Part shown: in pieces, positions 39,354 to 48,407 of the stretch
Position numbering within the stretch: the stretch's first letter is position 1
Layout of the letters: each line of letters opens with the position of its first letter
Assembly (NCBI RefSeq): GCF_009728485.1
Contig: NZ_VVIQ01000002.1
Location: 310,001 to 374,000, forward strand
Direction of reading: 5' to 3'
DNA: 64,000 bases
Origin: Prevotella vespertina
GTDB taxonomy: Bacteria; Bacteroidota; Bacteroidia; Bacteroidales; Bacteroidaceae
The notes under the pieces: model-generated
What the model saw: only the letters and a program-made list of their open reading frames with translations
What the model was told of the DNA's origin: nothing
Databases searched by the model: none
Program-made: the position numbers and the translations under genes

Positions 39354-39447
39354 GTTCACTATTATTGAACAAAATTAATTTATTGAACAAAATATTTGGT
39401 GTCTTCGTGTTTGTTCATTATCTTTGCAGTGTTCAATATTGTTGAAC
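39354..39447 (+). promoter_or_regulatory. Promoter of the AbiE-PP2C operon with flanking operators
   Basis: TTTG (39395-39398) and TATCTTTG (39419-39426), 20 bp apart, form a consensus promoter. It is bracketed by two 17-bp inverted repeats of the form GTTCA-N7-TGAAC: 39354-39370 and 39431-39447 (GTTCAATATTGTTGAAC). A further TTGAAC half site lies at 39383-39388 and a GTTCA at 39413. Such symmetric sites suit binding by the winged-helix AbiEi antitoxin, which in known systems represses its own promoter. Binding is inferred. Confidence 0.7.
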
Positions 39448-39469
39448 AAGTAATAAAGAATGAACAAGT

Positions 39470-40474
39470 ATGGGAGAAGTACATATTATAGAACAGGCAG
39501 TAAGTGCAATGAAGCAACAATGGGGAGAAAGTGGACTCAATATCACCTATGATTTAACTCCACAAAGTAATCCTATACTTAAGGGACGAGTTAACATTAT
39601 AGGAATAGACTTTCCTTGTCTTGTAGAAAACGAGGTGAATAGTATCAACATTGGCCGCATTCAGGATTTGATAAAGGGGTGTGCTGAACTACAAAAGATA
39701 CCTATTTTGCTTATAGCACGATATGTTCAACCAGGTGTTTATAACATTTTACGAACGGCAGGCATTAATTTTGTAGACACTGTTGGTAACTATCAAATCC
39801 TATATACAAAAGGTAAGAAGCTGATTTTTCAACTTTCTCACACAGGTGAAAAAGCACCTATAGCGCTTAACAAGGCTTATCCAATCTTTCAAGAAGCGGG
39901 CTTAAAAGTCATTTTTTATTTGTTGCAAGATGTAAACAATGTGGGTAAAACTTTTAGGGAAATCAAAGAACAGTGCGATGTTTCGTTAGGTACTATAAAA
40001 AATGTACTTGATGAATTAGAAGCTCGAAAGTTTGTATTGACTGCTAAAAGAAAGCGTATACTGAAAGACAAACGCAGGTTGCTTGATCTATGGGTGGAAA
40101 ACTATCATCATGTTCTTAAGCCAAAACTTTTGGTGAAGCATTTTGCCTTTCGAGATGAACAGTCTAAAGCACAATGGGATAAAATAGTGTTGCCCGAAGG
40201 AATATGCTGGGGTGGAGAATGTGCTGCTTATCAAGTAAACGGATATTTAACTCCACAAAAGTTTGAAATATATACCGATGTAGCTTGGGGTAATCTGATG
40301 AAAACAGGTGCCATGCGTGCTACAGAAGGAGAAATTACAATGTATCAGAAGTTTTGGAAAGGCAGTACAATGCCAATAATTCTTATTTATGCAGACTTAT
40401 TAGGTGATGGCAATAGTCGTTCGATAGAAGCTGCAAACAAAATATTGAATGATGAGCTTTCAAATTTCAAGTAA
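39470..40474 (+). CDS. Type IV antitoxin, AbiEi family, with winged helix
   Basis: The 334-aa protein matches the Bacteroidota AbiEi layout: an N-terminal domain, a central winged helix (FREIKEQCDVSLGTIKNVLDELEARKFVL, about residues 163-192), then the C-terminal domain with CWGGECAAYQVNGYLTPQKFEIY and ILIYADLL. AbiEi proteins neutralise the AbiEii toxin without stable binding and repress the operon; one mycobacterial relative acts as a kinase on its toxin. It is the first gene of a three-gene operon and overlaps the toxin gene by 26 bp. Confidence 0.82.
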   Translation: MGEVHIIEQAVSAMKQQWGESGLNITYDLTPQSNPILKGRVNIIGIDFPCLVENEVNSINIGRIQDLIKGCAELQKIPILLIARYVQPGVYNILRTAGINFVDTVGNYQILYTKGKKLIFQLSHTGEKAPIALNKAYPIFQEAGLKVIFYLLQDVNNVGKTFREIKEQCDVSLGTIKNVLDELEARKFVLTAKRKRILKDKRRLLDLWVENYHHVLKPKLLVKHFAFRDEQSKAQWDKIVLPEGICWGGECAAYQVNGYLTPQKFEIYTDVAWGNLMKTGAMRATEGEITMYQKFWKGSTMPIILIYADLLGDGNSRSIEAANKILNDELSNFK

Positions 40475-41291
40475 TAAGATAGACAATCCACTTTTGGTTG
40501 AACTATTAAGAACCGCCAGCGAATGTTTTAAAGAGGTAGGACAAGACTTCTTTGTTATTGGTGCAACTGCACGTGATATACTGATACAGCAATTAGTAGG
40601 CATAAGCTCTGGTCGAAAAACGAGAGATTTAGATTTAGCTATTGCTATTCCTAATTGGGAAGCCTTTGACGAAATAAAGCAGATGCTTTTGGCGCATGGT
40701 TTCACTAAGGATGAGAAAATGTATCAACGCTTCTATTATGGGGTTTATGAAATGGATATTGTTCCTTACGGAGATGTTGCAAAAGAAGATGGATATATTT
40801 ATTGGCCACCAGAAGAAGATATTGCCATGTCTGTAAAAGGTTATGAGGAAGTACTAAAAGATGCTATAACCATAAGTATTGATAATGAATTTGACATCAA
40901 GCTAGCATCACTTCACGGACTTTTTATCCTAAAATTTAATGCTTGGTTAGATCGTAACCTGCAAACAAATAAAGATGCTGATGATATGGGGTTTATCATT
41001 GAGAACTACTTCATAGCCAACTTAAATAGGAGTGTGTACCAAGAAGTTTTTGAATGGGACGATTTTGATGAGTTTATTGTCGGTGCATATTGGCTTGCCA
41101 ATGACATTGTAGGTTTTCTCCCCATAAAGTATTTATCCTATTATGAAAAATGCCTACAAAAGGAAATCGCAAAAGAAGAGGATAGTAGGCTTCTTCAACA
41201 AATACTGGACAGTAACTCAGTTCTTCAGTATGAGCAAGTTTTATATGCATTCCAAAAAATGATAGAAGTTTTTAATAAGTTTACCCGATGA
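40449..41291 (+). CDS. Type IV toxin, AbiEii-family nucleotidyltransferase
   Basis: The 280-aa protein carries the polymerase-beta nucleotidyltransferase signature: FVIGATARD followed by TRDLDLAIAIP (the metal-binding DxD) and MDIVPYG for the third acidic residue. AbiEii relatives such as the MenT toxins add nucleotides to tRNA 3' ends and stop translation, causing growth arrest or abortive infection. All catalytic residues seem present. It overlaps the antitoxin gene by 26 bp and the phosphatase gene by 4 bp (ATGA), so the three are translationally coupled. Confidence 0.82.
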   Translation: MMSFQISSNKIDNPLLVELLRTASECFKEVGQDFFVIGATARDILIQQLVGISSGRKTRDLDLAIAIPNWEAFDEIKQMLLAHGFTKDEKMYQRFYYGVYEMDIVPYGDVAKEDGYIYWPPEEDIAMSVKGYEEVLKDAITISIDNEFDIKLASLHGLFILKFNAWLDRNLQTNKDADDMGFIIENYFIANLNRSVYQEVFEWDDFDEFIVGAYWLANDIVGFLPIKYLSYYEKCLQKEIAKEEDSRLLQQILDSNSVLQYEQVLYAFQKMIEVFNKFTR

Positions 41292-41914
41292 AAATATGTA
41301 TTGCTTTTCAAAGCATAGCTGCTAACGAAATGAATGGAGACTTTATTCTTCAGAAGAAAATAGCAGGCGGAACTTTGGTTTTACTTGCTGATGGTATGGG
41401 AGGATTAGATTTTCCTGAACAGGCATCGAAAATCGTTTGTGAAGCAATCCTTGATTACTTTGAAAGTTACAATGCGTCTGATCCCTCAAAGATTATTCAA
41501 GAGAGCTTAGAATATGCCGATAAAACCTTAGGCAAGGCATGCTACCAAAGAAAGTGTAAGATGGGTACTGCCCTCACGCTTGTGTATCTGACGGATAGCT
41601 TTCTCTATTATACTTCATTGGGGGATGTTCGTCTATATCATGAACACATTAATGGGACAATCACACTGCTGACGTCCGATGATGTAATCAACATTGGAGG
41701 TGAGAGTTACCTTACGGTCTGTATTAATGGAAGAGGGTACAGAACTCCAATAGAAGTATATCAAATGTCAGTACAAACAGGAGATCGCTTCATACTTTGT
41801 AGCGATGGCTTTTACAAACAATATGATGTAAGTGAGTACTTGCAACAGAGAACTTCACCACCTTTACAATGCACGGAAGATGACTGTTCTGTGGTTGATA
41901 TTAATATAAAATAA
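41288..41914 (+). CDS. PP2C-family Ser/Thr phosphatase, third gene of the AbiE operon
   Basis: The 208-aa protein is a compact PP2C domain: LLADGMGGLDFPEQAS (metal-binding Asp-Gly), MGTALTLVYL, YTSLGDVRLY, FILCSDGFYK and the C-terminal EDDCSVVDI. It reads as an active enzyme without extra sensory domain. Its ATG overlaps the toxin stop (ATGA) and a terminator follows after 5 bp, so it belongs to the operon. AbiE loci normally have two genes. Since a known AbiEi homologue neutralises its toxin by serine phosphorylation, this phosphatase could reverse that and release the toxin. That role is inference. Confidence 0.82.
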   Translation: MKICIAFQSIAANEMNGDFILQKKIAGGTLVLLADGMGGLDFPEQASKIVCEAILDYFESYNASDPSKIIQESLEYADKTLGKACYQRKCKMGTALTLVYLTDSFLYYTSLGDVRLYHEHINGTITLLTSDDVINIGGESYLTVCINGRGYRTPIEVYQMSVQTGDRFILCSDGFYKQYDVSEYLQQRTSPPLQCTEDDCSVVDINIK

Positions 41915-41918
41915 AATG

Positions 41919-41957
41919 TTAGATTTCGACAGCAATATATATACTACCGAAATCTAA
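41919..41957 (+). terminator. Terminator of the AbiE-PP2C operon
   Basis: A 10-bp perfect stem (TTAGATTTCG, 41919-41928, with CGAAATCTAA, 41948-41957) follows the phosphatase stop by 4 bp. Confidence 0.7.
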
Positions 41958-41976
41958 TCTTCTATATATTGGAGAA

Positions 41977-43019
41977 TTAGTGCCTCCATTTTGGACGAAA
42001 ACCTTGTGAACGACCATCCTCACTGTCTTCATGTATCTTAGATTGTTTATTATTTATTTGGTTAGGTAGTCCACTTATGGATATGGAATTGTCTTGTTCT
42101 ATATCTCCTTTTGCCTCTTTATTGGTAGAAATTGTCAATGCAATCTTTCTGTCCAATTCTGCAGCTTCACTTTTAAGTGAGCGAAGCTCGTCCTCTTTTT
42201 TCCAAGAACTGTTGGCAATGTTGGTGTAAACATCTTTATTGGCTACAACCTTTGCCATTTCCTTCTCATGCGACTCTATTACCTTTGGAATACGCTCCAA
42301 GGCATTAACGAAGTTCTGACACGCAAGTTTCGGGTCTGTTGCCAACTTGCCATTATTGTAAGTGTAGTAGATTGACTCCTGTCCTTTCACAAAAAAGCGA
42401 TTCACCGAACAGTCAAACAAGTCTTTTGAAGTGCTCTCTGTCTTGACCATGATGGAAAACCCATAAATCTCACCGATTTTGTTGTACTCGCCTTTGGTGC
42501 GTGCTTTTTCGTCTATCTCCTGCAGACGGGCAGCAATGGCCTTGATATCGGTGCTGTCTTCTACACCTTTGATTGTCAGTTTATTTATAGGTGTACCTTC
42601 ATCATCACGCTCCACACGCTGCTCAAATAGAGTGAGGTCAGATTGTGCCTCCTTGATTTTGTCCGTATGGAAGGATACAGAACTTTCAATCTCTGCCAAC
42701 TTCCCCGTTGCGGCATCACGCTCACGGAGAAAGTTCTTACGTTCTGATTCCAAGGTGGTAATCTTCTTATCCAATCTTGCTTTCTCTAAAAGGTCGGTAT
42801 TACCCGAAAGCACTGCTACGTATTCTCAGAAGTTCATGCCGCTGTCCTCATCCATCGATCCCTCATCAATGGTACGACTGCCAAGCGTATTCGTCTTCAG
42901 CTGATTGATGAACAGCTGCTTGTTGTGTAGCAGGTTAAACTTATAATTGTCCAGCGACCGCTCTACGGGGTAGAAATAAAGTCGTCCTACATACCATATT
43001 CTTAAATAAAAAGGATGCG
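41977..43019 (-). pseudogene. C-terminal remnant of a large conjugative-element methylase/helicase
   Basis: The minus strand reads the tail of the very large DNA methylase/SNF2-type proteins of Bacteroides conjugative elements: VGRLYFYPVERSLDNYKF, then GMNF, a TGA stop (near 42827), then EYVAVLSGNTDLLEKARLDKK and a long coiled-coil tail to 41977. The TGA breaks the frame, and upstream of about 42990 the homologous sequence ends. The last 278 codons remain open and could be read from an internal ATG, but this is best seen as decayed. Confidence 0.75.
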
Positions 43020-43035
43020 TTAAGGATTTTTCTTT

Positions 43036-43863
43036 CTAAAGCAAAGAACTCAACTCATCCATCGAACAACCTGCATTCATAAAAATATTAAAGACATAAT
43101 CCCAGTCACTACTATCCGTATTTACAGCAAACCAAAAACAACTCTTGAATACCAAATGCAGTATACTTCTATCTCCAACCAAAGTAAGCCTTTTTGATAT
43201 TGAAGTTTCCTCTAAAAGGTGGTTATTCACTCTGTCTTCTACAAACTTTTCTGTAAAACCTAAGTCAATCGCTATCACGATTAAAGCTTGCATAGCTTTT
43301 GCATAGAATGATGTTCCTTTTGCTTTCTGTACACAATAACACTGAACATCTAATAATGCAAGTCTACTATCAGAACTAATATTTCTCCAGCGTTCTCCAA
43401 CTTTAGGTGGATAAGGCTCTTCATCTATATTTCCAATCCGTAATGAAGAATCAAAATCGTTAGTTTTAAGTTCTTCTTGTTTTTCCACCAGTCTAATATA
43501 TTTAATGCACTCTGATTCCAGCTTATTTATTTCTTCTTCAGAATAAACGGCTGTATAAGTTTCATTCTTTTTATAAAAAGCAAGAGGAGATTTATGTACA
43601 TCAGGCTCAAACATAAAAGTATAACCTTGCGCTTTAAGTTCGAGCAAAGTCGACATTGGAGTACTATTATAAAAATTTTTTAAGTTAGTCGTACTTTTGA
43701 AATATGAACCAACAGGCCACTCTCTTCTCTTTCCTGTTCCACTTTCAATATATTGATTCTTCTCTGCCAATTCTTTAGATTCTTTCATTAGTTCATTATG
43801 CTTATGTGCAATATAAACGAAGAGAATTACAGCTGCAACTATGATAAAAATTAAATATCCCAT
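43036..43863 (-). CDS. Hypothetical membrane-anchored protein, 275 aa
   Basis: One N-terminal membrane helix (YLIFIIVAAVILFVYIAH) is followed by a charged linker and a soluble domain of about 230 residues with no motif I recognise. The gene is AT-rich and lies between element remnants, 29 bp after the next small gene on the same strand. It might be cargo of the mobile DNA. No function is proposed. Confidence 0.6.
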   Translation of the reverse strand: MGYLIFIIVAAVILFVYIAHKHNELMKESKELAEKNQYIESGTGKRREWPVGSYFKSTTNLKNFYNSTPMSTLLELKAQGYTFMFEPDVHKSPLAFYKKNETYTAVYSEEEINKLESECIKYIRLVEKQEELKTNDFDSSLRIGNIDEEPYPPKVGERWRNISSDSRLALLDVQCYCVQKAKGTSFYAKAMQALIVIAIDLGFTEKFVEDRVNNHLLEETSISKRLTLVGDRSILHLVFKSCFWFAVNTDSSDWDYVFNIFMNAGCSMDELSSLL

Positions 43864-43892
43864 TATAATTTGTTTTAAATATATTTTAGTTG

Positions 43893-44153
43893 TTAAAAGT
43901 CATTGTCCTTCAAAGCACAATCAAACCTTATATCTTCACAAATCTGCTCAATTACAGGAGTACACTCATGTTTCAAAGCTAATATATCTGTAACTTCAGG
44001 TAAATGTTGATTAAGTTCATGTATGAAGTTATCATACTCTCTCATAAGATTGTCTTCCACTAAATGGTAATTATGTGTTATTTCTGCCTGACAAACAGTT
44101 TTACAGAAAAGTAAAAGCTGATTACCTGCATGCTTTCGTGCAGCATCTGGCAA
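43893..44153 (-). CDS. Small hypothetical protein or truncated gene end, 86 aa
   Basis: The frame has only a TTG start. It stays open about 15 codons further upstream (to a stop near 44200) without an ATG, so it may be the 3' end of a gene cut off at the rearranged junction. The sequence is helix-rich (REYDNFIHELNQHLPEVTDILALKHE). It probably shares a transcript with the 275-aa gene. Not recognised. Confidence 0.4.
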   Translation of the reverse strand: MPDAARKHAGNQLLLFCKTVCQAEITHNYHLVEDNLMREYDNFIHELNQHLPEVTDILALKHECTPVIEQICEDIRFDCALKDNDF

Positions 44154-44331
44154 ATAATGAGCAATATCCGATATAATAAAAAAAGCAACAAATTTGATGT
44201 ATTATTGAGTAAATGTGCAATGGCTGTATACCTTTTTATCAATCCTATCAAGAGTTCATGACGATTTCCGTATTATGATACAAATCTTACTATTAACTAT
44301 TAACAAGATTAAAGCATTTAAACTTGGTAAA

Positions 44332-44787
44332 GAGTCGCCCGTATTAGTAAAGCTGATGATGCAGACCATCTATCAGAATGACAGACGCAGCATTAAGCAC
44401 ATCGGTACACAGCAGTTCGGTATGAAGTTCCTGCTTCGTGTTCTGTACGCCCATAACGGTTTGCTGTTTTTCTACATTCGTATGGAAAACGGCACGAATA
44501 TGCCGTACTCAGTGGACTTTATCACGTTTAAGGTGGTGGATAAGAAGATGGCAAAGCGCACTGCTATACAAGAGCAGGTATTGCAGCCGCTTCGTGCCTA
44601 TCATCAGGTGATGCAAGTGTGGGGTATGAACAGTGAACATGCAGTGTTTGCGCTCGAGCAGTTTTCTCTTGCAGAAGACAAGCAGCTTGAAGTGACGCTC
44701 TATGAAAGAAATGGCGGTCGTACGCTGACTTTTCATGTAACGGCAGAAGACCTGCAGCTGGCAAAGAACTGCGTACACCTATGGCTT
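44332..44787 (+). pseudogene. traN: traN fragment of a CTnDOT-type conjugative element
   Basis: The plus strand encodes about 150 residues typical of the C-terminal half of conjugative transposon protein TraN, including QNDRRSIKHIGTQQFGMKF, NMPYSVDFITFKVVDKK and RAYHQVMQVWGMNSEHAVFA. The N-terminal half is missing, and the sequence stops at GLN-Leu-Ala-Lys-Asn-Cys where it runs into the relaxase fragment on the other strand. It is a non-functional relic of a transfer operon. Confidence 0.8.
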
Positions 44788-44875
44788 GTAAAACCTTGGC
44801 TTCATCTTCACGTTTGCTAAGCATATAATTGACAACTCCACTGAAGTTTGTTCCTTTGATAATTTTTGCAATCAT
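44788..44875 (-). pseudogene. Truncated relaxase, first 29 codons
   Basis: The start MIAKIIKGTNFSGVVNYMLS is that of Bacteroides mobilization relaxases (MobB/MobA type). After about 29 codons the homology ends at the traN fragment; the catalytic histidines are lost. Its ATG overlaps the mobC stop (ATGA), as in intact mobC-relaxase pairs. The frame runs on antisense through traN, giving a meaningless 103-aa product. Confidence 0.75.
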
Positions 44876-45219
44876 GGTTTCAAGCGTTTCATAAGTTCGT
44901 GAATAAGTTGTTTCAGAGCTTTCAGATCTTCATTGAGTGCAGAGATTCCGAAAGCATTGAGTCGATGGGCAATCTGATTAAGATTGTTTGCCATGCCTGA
45001 CACCGTGCGAATGAGTTGCATCTCTTCGGGTTTGATGTGTGCCTTAACTTCTGCTTTTGCAATGAGCCGACGCAGAAACTCGGTACGAGTGATGGAGGCT
45101 TCTCTCGCTTTGCCCAACAAAGTATAGTACTCCATCGTATTAAGCCGAAGAAGCACTTGATATTTCCGCTTCTCTGATAATGTCTTGGTGGGTCGCCCAC
45201 CTTTATTCTTCTGTTCCAT
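44872..45219 (-). CDS. mobC: Mobilization accessory protein, MobC-like
   Basis: From the start at 45219 the 115-aa protein begins MEQKNKGGRPTKTLSEKRKY and has the MobC core: a ribbon-helix-helix-like part (YQVLLRLNTMEYYTLLGKAR) and SGMANNLNQIAHRLNAFG. MobC proteins help a relaxase open oriT. An upstream in-frame ATG at 45294 adds an unlikely tail. Its partner relaxase is truncated, so mobilization from here is probably dead. Confidence 0.82.
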   Translation of the reverse strand: MEQKNKGGRPTKTLSEKRKYQVLLRLNTMEYYTLLGKAREASITRTEFLRRLIAKAEVKAHIKPEEMQLIRTVSGMANNLNQIAHRLNAFGISALNEDLKALKQLIHELMKRLKP

Positions 45220-45321
45220 ATTTTTATTTTTTGATGAGACCAACGGGATTTTTACCTCCCAATGGTGGGAGCAAGTAGGTTTTGAGATACTCAAAACACA
45301 AACTTGCTTCCCAGATAAACT

Positions 45322-46213
45322 CTATCTTCTGATACCACGCTTCGTGGTCGGTAATAATGTCAGCTTCTTTTTGATTTTGGATTGAGCAACGAGCCATTCG
45401 TTGAGGTCTTTATACTCTTGGTAGCGTACAGAACCGTCTATAATGTGTGGACAAAACTGCTTCAAAATTTCAAACGATTTTCGCCCCGCATCGTCACTGT
45501 CCAGAAAACTCTCCACTTGTTTGTAGCCTTTTATCTTCTCTTGAATATGTGGCAAAAGAGCCAGAGAATTGAGAACAATAGCATCACAAGTTGAGGATGA
45601 ATTTAGTGTTTGCCACGAGAGAAAATCCATGAAGCCCTCAAAGATTTGCAAATGGTTTGTACCCTTACTGACAGTTGTAATGGCTTTCGGAGCTATACAA
45701 CCTTTTAAAATAAGGACTACGGATTTCCCATCCGCCAGCATCGTTTGCAAAGCCAATAGCATAGTATGTCCGATTGGTATTATTGTATCGAATTTCAGAA
45801 CAGAATCTATTGGCGATGCTGAGAGGTATTCCTCGTTCTGCGATGTAACGTAACAAATAAGGATTGGTAAGCGATTGCACAGATATGATTTCTAATTTGT
45901 GCTTAGAGGCTTTTCTTTCACCGCCAAAAGAAAAATCTTGTTGCACTATTTGTTTTGAACTGGTTAGAAGTTCAATGGCTTCGTTCATGGTACAATGCTG
46001 TAAAATACATACAAGGTCTATAATATCTCCATGTTCGCCAGTTCCGAAGTCATACCATTGGTTGCGCTCTGTATTTACTTTGAATGATGGCGTACCTTCG
46101 TTGCGTAGCGGAGAGCAGTACCAATAGTGAATGCCTTGTACTCGCGTAGGGGTATAGCACTGCTGTTGCAAATAATCTGTAATTGGGATTTGCTTGATAT
46201 GTTGTATATCCAT
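45322..46213 (-). pseudogene. Frameshifted DNA primase of a mobilizable element
   Basis: The first frame (start 46213) has the CHC2-like zinc region, HYWYCSPLRNEGTPSFKVN, and reads to GWEIRSPYFK. The second frame continues KGCIAPKAITTVSKGTNHLQIFEGFMDFLSW, a Toprim domain with FLDSDDAGRKSF. The switch lies in TTTTAAAAGG near 45700; one A less would join the frames. This fits a homopolymer mutation or a sequencing error. Functionally it would prime replication of the excised element. Confidence 0.8.
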
Positions 46214-46395
46214 TGTGATTTTGTTTTGATGTTTGAAATGAATGATGGTCAACCTTTTTCTTTTGGAGGCTGGTTGATTTTTGTTTGGTCAGTTGGTCGT
46301 ACACTATAGGCACCCTTTTGCGACCGACCAAACTTGTTTCTCTTTGGTCGGGTTGGTTCAGGTATATATAGCCTGCGTCCGACCGACCAAAGGTT

Positions 46396-47445
46396 TTAGG
46401 GCTGATAATCTTTGTTGAGCCGATATTTCCCTCGCTCTTCTTTTATCAGCAAACCTTTGTTGAGCAGAAATAGCAGAAGTTCTTTGAGTTTAGTTTGCCC
46501 ATACGCTTGTCCTACAACCTCTGCATAAGCCTTTTTGAGTGCTGCAATGATTTCTCCATAGGACAAGACTTCACTTGTAACAAAGGTTTGCTTCAAAGCG
46601 TTTCTATGTTCCGTGTCGCTTAGTTCATGATAGGAATAGCGGTGAGACTTGCACTCATTGTCCGAATACGAGTGGTCTATTTCGGGAACACACATCCCAT
46701 CTTCCATTTCCTTGAGCTGAAAAGCAAATTTGTCAAAAGGCTTGGAACGAATAATGGCAGGAGCAACGATGCTTCGCTCGGGCAGCGTGTTGTCCTTTGT
46801 GACTTGTAGGACAGTTTCTGCCTTGTTGTTAAGTTCGGTGCCAATATGTCCTCGTGCATTGTCGTCGCCTTTGTTGAGGTGAAGCACGGTTTGAATGTGG
46901 ATGTTTTGCTCGCTCGTCCACTGCATCAGGTCACCCACCAATTTAGTCGCCTCCGTTGAGTTATTGATATCAAGCATTAAATCACGAATACCGTCAATGA
47001 CCACCAAGCCCACGTTGGGTGTATGGTAGATGGCGTAGCGGATTATTTCTCTGCGCTCATTTGGGTCGGCAATGGCTCTGAGGTGGCTGAACTTCAAATG
47101 CTCTGGCTCTCTATCAGTCGGCAATCCTGCCAATCGCAGAATGCGTTGCATCACGAGTTGGCAATGATAAGGGCTTTGCTCAGTGTCAATGTAGAGGATA
47201 GTGCGCTTGCTCTCGGGAAATGACGCCCGATACTCCAGAACTTGCCCATTGACAAGGGCTGCTGCAACGATGGCACTCACATTGAAAGTTTTCTTTGCTT
47301 TGGCTTTACCTGTTAACACACTGAAGTTGCCCAATGTGCCAATTATGGCTTCACCTGCTTGCAGTACAACTGGAGGAAGCGCAAACTCGTCCGTAACATG
47401 GATAAGCGATGCTTGCCAAATGTTTTCATAGTTAGTTGTATTCAT
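46396..47445 (-). CDS. RepA-like AAA/DnaB-type ATPase of a mobilizable element
   Basis: From 47445 the 349-aa protein has a Walker A (LTGKAKAKKTF), Walker B (VGLVVIDGIRDL) and an HLNKGDDNARGH motif of RecA-fold RepA helicases. These are regularly encoded between a DUF3853 gene and the primase in Bacteroides mobilizable elements. Its ATG overlaps the stop of the DUF3853 gene by 4 bp. The C-terminal part looks like a winged helix. It probably served replication of the element. Confidence 0.8.
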   Translation of the reverse strand: MNTTNYENIWQASLIHVTDEFALPPVVLQAGEAIIGTLGNFSVLTGKAKAKKTFNVSAIVAAALVNGQVLEYRASFPESKRTILYIDTEQSPYHCQLVMQRILRLAGLPTDREPEHLKFSHLRAIADPNERREIIRYAIYHTPNVGLVVIDGIRDLMLDINNSTEATKLVGDLMQWTSEQNIHIQTVLHLNKGDDNARGHIGTELNNKAETVLQVTKDNTLPERSIVAPAIIRSKPFDKFAFQLKEMEDGMCVPEIDHSYSDNECKSHRYSYHELSDTEHRNALKQTFVTSEVLSYGEIIAALKKAYAEVVGQAYGQTKLKELLLFLLNKGLLIKEERGKYRLNKDYQP

Positions 47446-47753
47446 CCTCGCCCTCCCGTCTTTCGTCCTGCCAGTTCCAGCGCAAGGTCGGCATCCACAA
47501 TAATCTTGCGACCGATTTGTGTAATGGCACGATTGATTTTGCCACTCTGTTTGATACGGTTGGCTGTGGGCAAGCTGCATCCAAAAAGACATGCTATACC
47601 AGCCAATCCATACACATATCGTTTTTCTTCTTTGGAGGAAGAAGCCTTTGTTAATTCCCTGCTCGTGGATATATTACCGTGTTGTGCAAGGAAAAGCAAT
47701 TCTTCACCAGTCATCTGCCAAACAGGCTTGTCTCGTAATTCATTTATCGTCAT
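47442..47753 (-). CDS. DUF3853-type DNA-binding protein
   Basis: The 103-aa protein has the family start (INELRDKPVWQMTGEELLFLAQ) and an HTH-like segment YGLAGIACLFGCSLPTANRIKQSG. Such proteins precede the RepA ATPase and primase in NBU-like elements and resemble excision or replication controllers. No integrase lies upstream. Confidence 0.8.
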   Translation of the reverse strand: MTINELRDKPVWQMTGEELLFLAQHGNISTSRELTKASSSKEEKRYVYGLAGIACLFGCSLPTANRIKQSGKINRAITQIGRKIIVDADLALELAGRKTGGRG

Positions 47754-48109
47754 AATTCAATTGTTTTGAAATGAATAACTCACCCTTGCGCATAGGACAT
47801 TCAGTCAGCTCTGAAAGTACAAAAGTAGAGGGCTTTTGATGTTATTCCAAGAGACTGGGATATAGCGGGAAGTATAGGAAAATGTAAGGAAATCAACAAC
47901 TATCAAAAACGCTCAATACATACTCAAAAAGTGGATGGTTTCGGACAAAGGCATATTCATTTCCAATCATCATTAACTACTTAATAAATTACTTTTGGGT
48001 CTTCACACAAGAAAAAATCATTTGAATTGCATTAAAGCTCTATTTTTCTTCGTTTTATTCATTATAAGTTCATATCTTTGTAACTAATATTGAGATATAC
48101 AATCATCTA
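47754..48109 (+). other. Boundary between mobile module and restriction island, with a -7 box
   Basis: About 350 bp without a gene, separating divergent units. TATCTTTG at 48074-48081 lies 29 bp before the XRE gene and is its likely -7 box; no clear -33 is present. Confidence 0.45.
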
Positions 48110-48313
48110 ATGGGACAGAAGAAAGAACATAGCAACCTCATTAAGGAACATTTGAAGAAGCGAGGTATCACCCAAACATGGCTCGCCAAAGAGTTGGGTA
48201 TGAGTTTCAGCATCACCAACGCCTACGTTTGTAACCGCAAGCAGCCTAATCTTGCTACCATCTTCAAGGTAGCAGACCTGCTCGGCGTGTCCCCCAAAGA
48301 ATTAGTGAAATAG
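48110..48313 (+). CDS. Small XRE-family regulator, possible controller protein
   Basis: The 67-aa protein is almost only an HTH domain: ITQTWLAKELGMSFSITNAYVCNRKQPNLATIFKVADLLGVSPKEL. Its size and place before a helicase-methyltransferase pair recall the C proteins that time expression of restriction-modification genes. It is separated by 94 bp from the helicase gene. The control role is inferred from position. Confidence 0.8.
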   Translation: MGQKKEHSNLIKEHLKKRGITQTWLAKELGMSFSITNAYVCNRKQPNLATIFKVADLLGVSPKELVK

Positions 48314-48407
48314 GAGTTTATGAAAACAACAATATAGATATTCTCAGTGCAATTTCTAAAACTATATTAGAAGTAAACATGAATAATCTATATACGAATA
48401 AGAATAT

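Noticed and set aside
45690-45710. Programmed frameshift in the primase
   Set aside because: The shift needed is +1 and the site is not a standard slippery heptamer; a mutation or read error is simpler.
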